DNA from: Clavelina lepadiformis
Lineage: Eukaryota; Chordata; Ascidiacea; Aplousobranchia; Clavelinidae
NCBI RefSeq assembly: GCF_947623445.1
Contig: NC_135243.1
Coordinates: forward strand, 3,598,501-3,662,500
Direction of reading: 5' to 3'
DNA length: 64,000 bases
Part shown: piece after piece, positions 35,886 through 47,548 of the stretch
Layout: every line of letters begins with the position of its first letter
How positions within the stretch are numbered: the first letter of the stretch is position 1
The notes under the pieces: generated by a model
Databases searched by the model: none
Told to the model about the DNA's origin: nothing
What the model saw: the letters and a program-made list of their open reading frames with translations, nothing else
Translations under genes and position numbers: made by a program

Positions 35886-37268
35886 CCGGAATAATGGCTC
35901 CATTGTCAGGGGAGGAGAACCAAGTATGACTTCTTTTCTGCAAAGCGCAGCAGGTTGGATGTCAGCAAAGATGAGGAAGTTGTCAAAAGGTCTGGGATGC
36001 AAGCATCAAGCAATACAGCAGCACGCGAAATACCGTTCGCATCAGTTTCGATGAAATTGGTAGGATTCCTCTCGACAAATTAGAAAAGACGCTCTCGGGG
36101 AACTGTGAGTTCTCAAATCATATCTGACATAACTGTGAAATTATCGTTATCACCAAAGTAGCCAATAAGTTAAGTAAGGTAATATTTCAAGCATAACGCG
36201 TTTGAAATATTCGCTCGAAACCGCTGCAACCGCCTAGCGCACAATTAAATATGGCGCACATATTAGTTAAGTGCTCAGATTTAAGATTGAATTCGAAACC
36301 TTGTACAAGTCTCCATCTGTCCCCACCACTTATACTCCTTCCATGGTAAGTCGCCTTCAGTGGAAACGAATCGAAATTTCGCCGAAAAGAATTAATTCGG
36401 CCGAATCGGCTAAAAATGACCAAAGACGATTTTCGCATTTCGGCCAAATTCATTTCCTGATTTTTCCTGACTTTGAATTCGTCAGGATTTGTAGAAAATG
36501 CCTTCATTGCAGGTGAACTACAACAACCGTGGATAAGGTTTTTATGGCAAGTAACAGAAAATCTAAGTATGTCAGTTAGGCGTACGTACTGTTCTATGGC
36601 GAGTTACAACAAAATGGAAACGTCTAACTTTCGTATCTCTTTATGTAGACGTATATTAGCTGCGACGTATAACCAATGTTTCGTTCACTTTTGCGTTGAG
36701 AACACTTGCATCGCTGAATTATAAATAGCTTGGTTCCTTTCCCGAATATTCGGATGGATCGCAAAATCACGATTCGGCACGACCCTTTCGTTTCCTGTTT
36801 CTTTCGTTTTGTTCCAATGTCCTGGTCTTATGACGTCACAACCCACTGACTGCTGTTCTTTGATACTAACTATGACCTCACAACGCCTGCTTTGTGTCAT
36901 ACGACGGTGAACCAATGCGGGAAACTGCAAATGTGACCAGTCGTCAAATTGAAGGAGGCGCCGCATAAAACGCTTCTCAGTCTTTCCTATTCCTAGATTG
37001 AAAAATAAACTCTCTTTGCAGTAAACGCAAGTAAAATTCCTCATCGTCAGAGTTTTTGGCCAACCGTGTCCAACAAATATTTTTACGGTTCAAATAACTT
37101 TTGGTCTTTCAAGCAGGTGACGCAGAAATGAGTTGATACAATGAAGTCATGCGTAAACAAGTCAGAGGTATACAATTAAACCTATGCAAGTGAAGCATGG
37201 CCTGTTTCAATGTTGGCACGAAACAGCTACAGTCTAATTAGCGCACACTAAAAAATATGCCACAAAGG

Positions 37269-38463
37269 CTATCTTAACATTCCTGGAGAGCCAACTCTCA
37301 ACGGATAATTTCCGCGGCGGATTTGCTGCAGTTTAACTCCGTTCCGGTCCATGATATACTGCGGAAAATAACCGTTATTTAATCCGTTCCCATTAATAAG
37401 CATCGACAGCGTTGTTGTCACTTACCCGTTGACTGTACATGCCAGGTCCTCTGATGGTCAATCTCAAACATCCCTGGCTACAACAGCTACATACTGACGT
37501 CACAATCAAAAGGATCATCGACAAGAAAGACAACGCGGCGTTTGTCGCCATCAAACCGACGGTGAGATCCTGTAGGAAATAGTGACGTCAGAATGAATGG
37601 GTTTTGACGTCATTAACATTGATCACAAACTTACGTTTCGAGCGTAGAAAACTTGGAATAACTCAAGTGAGAACAGAACGACGGAGAATAAGGATCCAAC
37701 GATTGTAAAAGCAAGAAGCAATTTACTCTAAAAATATCCGGACCAACGTCAAAATATTTGCTTAGCATTATTTCATCACAATAAAACATGATTACGTCAC
37801 AAAACTCACTATGCAACACGAATGTGGTTTAACTCCAGCTAACACACTCACAGCGCCACCGATAAGAATCTGAAATTGCAAATTTTTTATTTATCAATGC
37901 TCGGGATCTGTGACGTCATAAGCCTCTCACTTACCCACAACCCACACCAAACCCCCTCCCCCAAGTTCAAGGTGACCCGATCCGAAAGTGGGGTATCTGG
38001 GTTGCACTCCACAATAGTAGTTTGGGTTCCCTCCCAGTGATGAGTGTGACCCATGGATGTGCATAAACTCGTGCGACAATCGCGCACTTCAATGCAAAAC
38101 TGCACCAGCCCCAGTGGGATAAGCACCGACCCAGCCACCACACAGGACAAGCCTGCGACCACGTTTATGAACCTGGGGACGAATCATGAGTGAGAAGGTT
38201 AAATAATTGTATCGGTTGATAATAAAATTTAAACTTTAAACTCGCAGTTTCCAAAAAAAACTTGTCCTCAAATGTTTCAATGCTCTTTTGATTTTGCTTG
38301 AAGTTGGAACTTACCCCAAACTTTTTGCAATTCGTTGGAATTTCTTGTGTGAAAGCCCGACTTTTTTCACGTTGACCGCAACTCCGTTTTGTGTGAAGGT
38401 CGACTCACTAGCGTCAGCTTCGTTTGAATGCTGTCCACGTGGTAGTTGTTGGTTTTTATCCAT
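37269..38463 (-). CDS. Four-transmembrane protein, paralogue B (longer C-terminus)
   Basis: Minus-strand exons 38463-38315, 38172-37935, 37869-37810, 37727-37635, 37569-37426 and 37358-37269 join into 257 aa. Exons 2-5 correspond one to one with paralogue A (238, 60 and 93 nt are identical sizes). In A the frame stops in exon 5; in B it runs on through SQGCLRLTIRGPGMYSQR into a sixth exon (YIMDRNGVKLQQIRRG). Exon 2 is about 95% identical between copies, while exon 1 shares little beyond the end (KFQRIAKSLG versus EFQQIAKIFG). Same four-helix layout with GEGVWCGLW. Family uncertain, MS4A-like at best. Confidence 0.75.
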
Positions 38464-38663
38464 GTTAAAAGCTTAACCTTCAAGCAAGTTAATCAAGTAT
38501 GAGCCGTATAATAGCTTACAACAGGCAAGCCTAAAACATGCAACATATTTAACGCATTAACTACTGCTTAACCACAAAACAAACCGCAAAATTATTTCCC
38601 CGGCATAATCTACTTACTGAAAGATGTCTATTAGTGGTTAATTATTCAATTAGTTAATGACAG

Positions 38664-39005
38664 ATGTCAATTCTTATGCTCGTTCCGACAGGTGAAACTC
38701 ACTATAAATTACCAAACCAGTCCAATAAGGAGATAAACAAAGTGGTCGAAAAATGCAGAAATGCGCAATTTGTCACTTTTTTTACTTGCGGGGCATTTCT
38801 GTTTGTCCAAGTTGTCCTATCTTGTTCGTACTACATTACCGATGAATTGATACTGAGACCTGATTATAACACTTTTCAAATGACGCTGACTATGAATGAG
38901 CAGATGCCTTTGCCTCGAATTGATTTCAACCCAATGCCACCGTATGAGACCAAATGTTTCCATCTTAATTATAAAACTTTTGGAGACTTTAAAAAGAACG
39001 CATAA
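38664..39005 (+). CDS. Small membrane protein, possible DEG/ENaC N-terminal fragment
   Basis: A 113-residue frame with one hydrophobic segment (about 37-57, FVTFFTCGAFLFVQVVLSCSYY), followed by DELILRPDYNTFQMTLT and MPLPRIDFNPMPP. The arrangement of helix, a P-x-x-x-T stretch and then a PLP-x-x-x-x-NPM segment resembles the first transmembrane helix of DEG/ENaC sodium channels, where FPAVTxCNxNP follows. No further channel exons were found downstream. It may be a fragment, an orphan, or a chance frame. It is arranged head to head with the four-TM paralogue B. Confidence 0.35.
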   Translation: MSILMLVPTGETHYKLPNQSNKEINKVVEKCRNAQFVTFFTCGAFLFVQVVLSCSYYITDELILRPDYNTFQMTLTMNEQMPLPRIDFNPMPPYETKCFHLNYKTFGDFKKNA

Positions 39006-40890
39006 AATTCTTTGCTTTCCATCACTTATGGCGTAGCTGAGTTTATTTCTTCAACTACAAGACACGAGTCACGTATTTTACGTTACAAATCGTGACTAGA
39101 ATGAATTGACTCAATTGAGCCAGTTTGAAGCGCCCTTATAACCAAGAAGTAATTTTGATCTCGAATATTTTATGAATTAAAAATACGCTCTAGGAATGTC
39201 GTAGTTGACGGTTGACGTCACCAAAACGAAACTTAACTAATTAACAGGTTTGCAAATTAATTAATTATTGAGTGTTAACTTTTTTTCCATCCGGTGAAGG
39301 AATTTTTGCGAGGTCTAAATTTCAAGTAATCTTTACGACTTGAAATACATAATCCATGCATCTAATGCGGACATTGCGAACAATAGAGCTAAGACAATAG
39401 AAAACATATTTATTATTTTGATACTTCGGTCGAAACCACAACAATTATTATCACTGTAATTAAGAAATAACAGTGCGACGACGTTAGTAGCCTACGGCAG
39501 TTGAAGAGAAAAAACAACTACAAGGAACCGACGAATTCAAAACAAAACGACAATAGGCGAAATGAAATAAATGAATGAAGTAAAGTAAACGAAATGAAAG
39601 TGAACGAAATGAAGTAAATGGACTACGCGATATGCGAAAGTTGTAGTTTGTATGTTTGATGCTTTTACGTTAAGTTTCCGATCTTGACGATATTTCCGGT
39701 TGAAGAGATATTTTTTGTTACTTCGATATTTTAAACGATTTTAAATCAATTAATTTTGCTATCAATTTTAAATTTATCCAGTTACCAAAAAACGTTTAAA
39801 AAAGTAGACAGCATATAAGAAACGTGAAAGGAATTATATTACGAGTGCCACATAGGCCTATTCAATCAGGCCAGAATAAAAACTGTTAACAATTGCCAAT
39901 CTTCGCTGTATGTTGAAAAATAATAAACTGCTTTCTAGCCTGCCACTTCCACGCTGTGAGATACAAAAGTAAGTTTCTGTTTCTTAAATAAACACAGCCA
40001 TAGAAAAACTTTTTTAGAGTGCAAAGCGATACGACGTAATGGAATTTTACGGTATATTCTACAGACTTAACTCAATCATCTATTCAAGCGAGGATGACAG
40101 ATTTTACGAGTTCCACAAATAGTTCGCAAAACTATATTGGCCGTTAGAAAATTTTTTCTGTGACAGCGAAGACTTACAGTGCGATGGCGCATGAACTTCG
40201 CAGAAACTGATGTAAACAAAATAACCGACGATTTTTTTCCGTAACTTGGAAAAACTTGTGACCTAATAAAAATAGTTTTTACACAGTCAATATCATTTTA
40301 TTTAGAACACGCATCAAGCTTTGCTCTTGCTCAAGAGTTTAGTGTTAAAGCTGCTGCAGATAGCTGTGTCCAGCATTCCAGCAATTTGAAACAAGTTTTG
40401 CAAAAGAGAACAACAAATAATATTGTCCTGAACAATTGCAGCGAATTCTCCTTATTCTTTAGATACGTTTGCACTAACTCACTTGAGCTAAACAATATTC
40501 TATACTTGTATTAGTCACCTGACTGGCTGACCTGTCATGCGTGACCTCCTTCTCAGCGCAAAATAGAAAACAGTTCTATTTTCCGTTTTTTTTTAAAAAA
40601 ACGAGCAAAGATATCAAAGACACGCCAGCGTAAAACTACGAGCATCAAAGAAAAACACAAAATTCAAATTACATCTTACAATAAAAGTTATATTGGATGA
40701 GTTGGCAGTCGAACAAAAATGCCCTGATAAGCTGGTGGAAGATCAACTTTCAATGACGTCATCGACAAAAATTTGAGTACAACTGGAACTTTTTGTTCTT
40801 TCTGTCCGTCTGTAAAATGCTAAGGCTTCATTTCCTTGCTTTTTCTCATCATTACATATTCAAATTGAACATCATTGACTTGTACTGTGC
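39006..40890. other. Intergenic region downstream of FCP1
   Basis: No supported gene. A purine-rich GAAATGAA/AAGTAAA-type low-complexity stretch lies near 39560-39620. TGACGTCA occurs at 39213 and 40754. FCP1 3' UTR should lie at the right edge. Confidence 0.5.
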
Positions 40891-43800
40891 TCAATCAAGC
40901 GAATCCAGGTCGCTATTGTCTTCGTCATAATGCATTTCATGATCGAGTAGGTCGGCCATATGATCGAACTCCTCTTCTGAAGATGATGATGAATCATCAT
41001 TGTCAGGCGTCGAGTCATTGTCTATCGTATCAAATTCACCTTTGGTGACCCCACTGAAAAGAAAACACAATGAACCTAGCATGGGGTGGACCTAACATTG
41101 TTAAAAATCTTATCAAGCTCCATCTGTGCTTTAACTGATAGCTAACTACTATGTAACAACTCGCTTTTCACTAATGCTGTAGCTTAATATTTCATACTGA
41201 CAACATTGAGTGACCCACCTTGGGTAAGGCTGGCTGTCGTCACTAGATGATGACGTCACGTGATCAACAATTGTTCCCAGGTTGTTTTCGTCATCACTGC
41301 TGAGAACATCATCCACCTAGTGTTGAAAGCAATGTGAATCAGGACATGTTCGAGAACTTGTCGACGATTAGCAAAAGCAAACAAGCGCTGTAAGCATGCA
41401 CCGGAAGTGACGTTGGTATGCGTATAACTGAGACATCCGTGTTTAGCGTTTTTAAAGAGTCTTCGCTAATAACAGTTTCAACGGATCTAAATGCAATTCG
41501 TCTGTTGCGCGTTATGTACACTTTGCGCTTAATTGCTTCTCACTATGATAACTACCACCTGACAATCAACACTACAATGAAACAATGCACACAGTTCCCA
41601 CATCCTGTGCGCAAAGTTGATGCAGAGAATGAAATTATTGCCAAGAGGCTGCACGATCTAGATATTTCAATTCTTCATCATCACGTGTCCAACTCACCTC
41701 TTTGTCCATATCCTCGATGTCGCTCGTCGATAAACTGTATCCGAAGCTCATCACCTCGGCCATGCTCGGCTTCCGAGATCGAACTAAATCAAATAGACAT
41801 CATATCATCATAGTAGAGTCAAAACTTAAACTACTAAAACTTATAAAATAATTTATTCTTCAAATGGCATCTACCTGCAGATGCTGAAGTTTCGCCTTCT
41901 TCAGGATGTGAGGTAACGGATTCAGGAAATGAGGTCACAAGTTTAATCGGAATCTGCAGCGGGATGACGACGTCGGGATCTGTGAAAACAGAAACATGAC
42001 GTTCCATAAAATTTCTCAAAGACTTTAACTCGGGTATTCAAAGTTGTCTAATATGCCATGTTTCATCATTTTGTCTTTGGTACAATAAGAGAAAAATACC
42101 AAACGTTGTCTAACATCCTAATACTTTACAATTATTTCTTATTGTAATGAGTAAATCCACAACAACATCCTGCTCCACCTTTCAGTGAAGAGTAAAGTGG
42201 GCCTCGGCGATCCTGTTTTTTCCTCTCCTCAGCAATCATCGCATATCGAGGATCTTTCGTCTTCTTCACCAACTTTCCGGTGGTCGGGTCATAAGTACGC
42301 AGCGATGGATTGTTGGAGTCGTCGTTCTGTGCTGTTGGAGCGACACAAAAATATGATGGTCACGCGTACATGAGATTCAAATTATTCAAAACTTCTCTTT
42401 GTAACTTTGCTTAATCTCTGTTCATACAAAAGCGATCGTTTTATAGGTAATATTGTTGAGCTATTAAATACATAGCCGTTGGTTTTTATTTACCTCTCGC
42501 AACAGGGGGTGTCCCCTCCCTACTACTGCATCTGCTGTTGGACTCATTTCGTTTCGCGACCGGGAATAATGCCTCGGCTACTTTCTCCCATCTCTCCGAG
42601 CATGCCCATAACCAGTCAATCGCCACAAACTTTACGCTTCCCATCTTGGCGGCTTGCTGATATTTGGCGGTGCCTTTCTTGCCACAGACCAAGTGAGTGG
42701 TCCTCTCTGTGACCTGATAGAAGCAAAGATAAGTGCTTGAGATGACTCAAAAGTGCTCTTCACACTTTTTCACATAGAAAGTAATATGAGGCCATCTCAC
42801 AAGTAGATATGTAGCATTTGTGAAGTTTACCATTCTATTGATACTTCGACACATAATTAGCAAGTGGCTCGTTGGTCTAGGGGTATGATTCTCGCTTTGG
42901 GTGCGAGAGGTCCCGGGTTCAAATCCCGGACGAGCCCGCTTATTTCTTTTACAGAAAATTACCTTTTCATCGATGGTTGCACCGAGTTGCCTGGCAACGA
43001 CGTGGGCTTTATGCTGATGGACCTTGAAGTTATTGGGGATGACGGCAGTGAGGACAATGTAGCAACCATATAAGACCTGTGATGTAACAGACGTTTGTTA
43101 AGAGGTAATCTGAAAATTAAAATGTTGATCCATACAAAAAAAGTGTTAATGTTACAAGTTTAAAACGTTAGGATTTACCGTTGCTTAATTTGCAGCTAAG
43201 ATCTACAGCAATGGTTCCCAAGTTTTCCTACCGGCAAACCGCAAAACTACTTTCTCACAGACACTTAAAGTCAAAACTTAAGTCGTTTACGAGAAATTAA
43301 AATATAACTCATGGAACCCTTGCAGACTCCAGCTTGGGAACCACTGGCTCATGGTTTATGGGTTTAGTTATATAAGATTATGATGGTAAGGTTGAAATAA
43401 GGTTTTTAAATACATAGAGACAACTTTAAGAAGATGAAAAGGCTGTCACCTTGCTTCTGAGGAATGGAACGATGCCTCTAATATCCGGTGGATGCTTCAG
43501 GTCGCCGCCGACAAACTTGTCGTAGGCTTCGTAGTAGGTTGCATGGACTTGTACCAGCACGTCTTGGAGGTATTTGAGATAATCGTCATTATCGTGAACA
43601 TCTGCAACTTAAGAAAATTGGAATTTCTGGTATTGCGTACTTTTAGAGAATCCGTTCGCAAAAGTTACAGTTTGCAAAATAATTTCTTGTAGATTGATTG
43701 AGAGCAAAGAGCCGGCAGCACAAGTCATGCTTAATTTTGCTCAACGTCAGAATAAAATCATCTACCTTTTGGTTCTTTGTTAAATCCCGAAGTAGAAGGT

Positions 43801-46800
43801 GGAACTTCATCTAAACATAGACAAGAAATAACTATCATCCGAACTTTAAGTGGTAGAATAGACTTAAGTGGTAGAATAGATAAGTTACTTCATTCTTGTT
43901 TGCACAAAACACGTCACCCGTACTAATAACAGATCAACAGTCACAGTCACTAATAACAGTCACTCTTACAACTGGTGTAGAATACTTCCTCGCTTCAATC
44001 AATGTTAAAAAACAATCCAAAGAAGTGCAATCATATTATGAACTTTCAATGTTATAATTGGACAAACGAGGGCAAAAATCTGACAAAATCCAAACCTTCT
44101 CCTGTTTGCAGCAGTTTTTCTTTGTTTTTGTCGTCTTCTTCATCACTTGCGCGAGTCGGTGCTGATGTTGGTTGATCTTCATCCTCGATCGTCTTCTCTT
44201 GATCTTTGCTCGGGACTTCTTCTCCGATTATTTTCCTTTTTTCATCATCGACACAGTCGATGCTGTTATCAATCGTTGGATCCTTCTCATTGGAGATGTT
44301 GCAAACATCATTTTCAACGCCATTGCTGGTTGCCGAACTCGATAAATTTGAAGACTGTGTTAAATTTTCAGATTTTTGAAGTTTTTTCGAAGCTGATGGC
44401 TGCTGAGAGAAGTCTTCTTGTGTAGCTTCATTAGCGCCACCTATTAACAAGCAGCGACATTGGTTAAACTGAACATGGACGTCTCTTGTTCAGACATGAT
44501 GTTTGAAGAAACTGAAAAACTTCCTTTAGAATATAATACAAATACAAAAAAGAGTTTACCATATCACACAATATCATGAAAAATATGCAAGTAACTGCTA
44601 TGATACTTATTGAACGTTGGTGTTAAATTCATATGCTTATTATATGTTATGTTTTTCTTGTTTACACGTCACATCATTGTGACATAACAGCATGGTAAAC
44701 TGATAATGAGATAAATCAAACTGAAAACTATCAACGTCGTACCAAAACGCATACTTTTGTTTGAAGTAACAACTTTTCCTTCATCATTTTCATTTGCTGA
44801 TTGTGACTTTTCCGATTGGTTGGAATCTTTGTGTATTTCCTCGACATTGGTTGATGATGTTGTCTTTTTGACATCATCGACTTTGTCACATGACTCGTGA
44901 TTGGACGTTTTCATCATCTTACACGAATGGGAAGGGTCTCCGGATTCTTCGCCTGACTTACGTTTTCTTGGGGATCCCTGAAATGTTTTACCACTAAATA
45001 GAGGCATATAACTACAAATGACATCTTATAATTATTACATGCATCACTTTTACTTCATCGGCAACAAAGGATACCAGTGAGCAGTAGAAAAAGATATTCA
45101 CTGGTGTCAACATTTTATCTCAGATCATCTTCAAATTTAAAGTCAATTTTACAACTTTCAAAAATTAAATTAAATTGACTGACAAACAAATGAAAAAGTT
45201 TTTTTTTCTGAAACAAAGAGTCCAACTCACAGTGCTTCCGTTCTTTCCTCCATCTTTACTCGCTTGCAATTTTGTTTCAAACTTATCTGGACTGTTAATG
45301 TCGCCAGACCCTGAGTCATCATGACAAAAAATTATTTCTCTAACATTCGACTTACGCAGGTGTCAGATTACGCACAACACCAACCAACTTACAATACTTT
45401 CAAAAAATATTATCCTGTCAAGACCGTGCCCCATTGAGTTGCTATATTTCTCATTTGTATGTAGACAATTATAGAAAATTACCGGGAAAGTAGGAATATT
45501 TCTTGACGAGAACCAGGTTTGGAATGGTGCTCCATACATCGTCTCGATCGTCAATAACACAAACCATCGAATCACCGCATGGAAAAAGATGTCTAAAAAA
45601 GCACTGGTTAGAAAGTGTAAAACCTTTTCTATTGTCACGCATTTTCTACTGAATTCAAGCCACTCGCAAAATCAGTAGATACGTTATAGGTTATATGTGT
45701 AGTAAATGTATTGTATATACTTATTCAGGTTATTCAGGTATATACGTCAACATTAATCACACAGCAAACTGTTAAAGATATTGTTGGCTCCATTATAAAT
45801 TGATGAATTTTACCTTAAATTTCCAGATTTTCTCATCGGATTAATGCATTCGTCCCTGGATAAGATGCGATGTGCAAAGTACTTTCCTTGCGGGTCAATG
45901 AACTCCGCTATTTTATGAGCATATTGTCTTGATCCGAAAGTCACGATCTGTAACTCAAAATGTTTTGCAATTTCCTCGAGAAAATCTCGGCAGTGCGGTC
46001 TCAGCTTCGTATAGAGAGTGGGTTCGTTTTTTTGGAGTTGAAATGTGTAAAAATCCTGCATCGCAAAAACAATTTCATACGTCGACAACATTAGAAAACA
46101 CAGTGTTCAGTTTATAGGCTGGAAAGTGTAGTTACTTGCAACAGCACACAAAGAATTTTTAAGCATGAAGCGACCATGGACTGCAATGTGTGTAAGACAA
46201 GAGATTTAAACCTATTTCCACACAATACCTCATTATTCTTGCATAACGAGGAAAACAACTGGTTCTGTGTCGTGTGGATGAGAGTCTGGTCCAAGTCAAC
46301 CAGGAGTACCAGCTTCCTCATCTTGTGAAGACGAGCTTTGTCCTGGTTCCCGAGTTCCTCTGCTTGCTGCAAACATAGAAACAAAACAACCGTTCCTTTT
46401 GGCTTACGTACATAAATTTTATGTTTCAACTCAACTCATTCTCCGATCTCTTCAATTTAACCAATTCATTCAAGATAAAAAAAAATCGAAACAAGAAATA
46501 CTGAAAGCAATAAAACCATGATAAATCCTTGCCTGTTCACTTATCCTCAGCTCAGGTATGTTGGGGACCATGGAAACTGTCGCGCATTTGTCTGTACTTT
46601 GCTCTTTTTCTCTGAAAATGAAAGATTTATTTAAACTATAATCAAATCAAATAGTCAACAAAGCAACAGATTTTAAAACTAGAAACTGGACTCGATTTTG
46701 CCAGAAATTCACAGCAACAAAAAAATAAAATCCGTATTGAAGTGTCAAACATTTTCACTTACAAACGTAGATCCTGGCCGCAGTCAGCGCACATGTCCTT

Positions 46801-47548
46801 CATCACGACCGGATGACTGCATCTCTCCAACTCAACCAAGATACTCCTGGAATGCAATTAACAAACAATGACTAATAACAAATTTAAAACATATGAAACT
46901 CCGTAAGCCGCTTGTATTTAGGAGTTGCTTTGCAATAAGCAGGGTGTCAGTTTGACAACTGTTCAAATGGATTAAATTTTCCCATAAATGAATGACTTTG
47001 CTTCACGGTATTCAGTTCTTCAACAAAAAACAGTCAATTTATTTCTACATGTTATGATGTATATACATTTTCCACACACCTACACATGAATAGTTCAAAA
47101 TAAATTCATTGCATCATAACAAGGATATGTAAAAACCAACAATTATAAACAATGTTTTTGTGCTAGTTGTCAGCATTAGCCCTTATTCCTACGGAATTCT
47201 CGTGCAGATCTGATGATGTTACAATGTTATTTGTGCTTTATTTCGTGTGTTTAACAATAAGCGCTGTGCTATATTTTGGCCATGTTTAGTATACACAACA
47301 CACTTCTATTATGATACGTTATTATAATACCCTGGTGTGGCAACTTGACCAACTTGAAACAAGATTTTCTTCACACGACCAACATTTTTCGATCGGAGTT
47401 GTATCTCTTTCGTTTTTATTTCCGAAGATGGGTCTTGGATATGACGACAAACAACTAAAGGCACTCCGAACTTTACCAAATCATCTTCCTTTATTAGCCA
47501 TTCAAGCAATCGAATCGGTTTCCCTTCTGGTACTTTCACCTCTTCCAT
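40891..47548 (-). CDS. CTDP1: RNA polymerase II CTD phosphatase FCP1 (CTDP1), 18 exons
   Basis: Minus-strand exons: 47548-47331, 46846-46763, 46611-46533, 46366-46229, 46055-45814, 45592-45483, 45310-45231, 44977-44755, 44440-44096, 43810-43766, 43601-43450, 43076-42963, 42713-42494, 42331-42179, 41979-41875, 41783-41698, 41316-41219, 41053-40891. Joined in frame they give 884 aa (human 961). Residues about 8-110 are the N-terminal domain with CSHPVVMKDMCADCGQDL. The FCP1 phosphatase domain has the DLDQT catalytic motif at 151-155 (Asp151, Asp153), LRPHCRDFLEEIAKHFEL and CVIDDRDDVW (265-274). The BRCT domain (about 560-665) includes AIDWLWACSERW. An acidic Ser/Asp/Glu tail follows. It dephosphorylates the polymerase II CTD in the nucleus to recycle the enzyme. 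Intron 3 appears to use a GC donor. A tRNA-Pro gene lies in intron 12. Confidence 0.94.
42866..42937 (+). tRNA. tRNA-Pro (anticodon TGG)
   Basis: 72-nt cloverleaf without intron. The 7-bp acceptor stem is GGCTCGT/ACGAGCC. The anticodon arm CTCGC-TTTGGGT-GCGAG has TGG at positions 34-36. The T-arm CCGGGTTCAAATCCCGG includes the B-box. A run of T follows at about 42944-42949 (TTCTTTT) as a polymerase III stop. It lies within FCP1 intron 12, in the opposite orientation. Confidence 0.96.
43209..43346. mobile_element. Possible hAT-type element in an FCP1 intron
   Basis: Ends CAATGGTTCCCAAG and CTTGGGAACCACTG are inverted with one mismatch over 14 bp. No matching 8-bp target duplication was seen, so it is either old or chance. 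Confidence 0.45.
43841..43881. repeat. Short direct repeat in an FCP1 intron
   Basis: The block CTTAAGTGGTAGAATAGA is found at about 43864-43881, preceded by a near-identical copy at about 43846-43863. Confidence 0.7.

Larger units (their letters stand above)
34880..37268. other. Spacer between the two four-TM paralogues
   Basis: Contains a copied FCP1-exon/tRNA-Pro segment (35142-35703) split by a hAT element, then a short 16-bp tandem repeat at 35844-35885. The remainder (about 35900-37268) has short open frames but none with family resemblance or splice-consistent continuation. Confidence 0.55.

Noticed and set aside
40891-41082. Acidic 63-aa protein as a separate gene
   Set aside because: It is the last exon of FCP1, joined by an intact acceptor and matching the acidic FCP1 tail.
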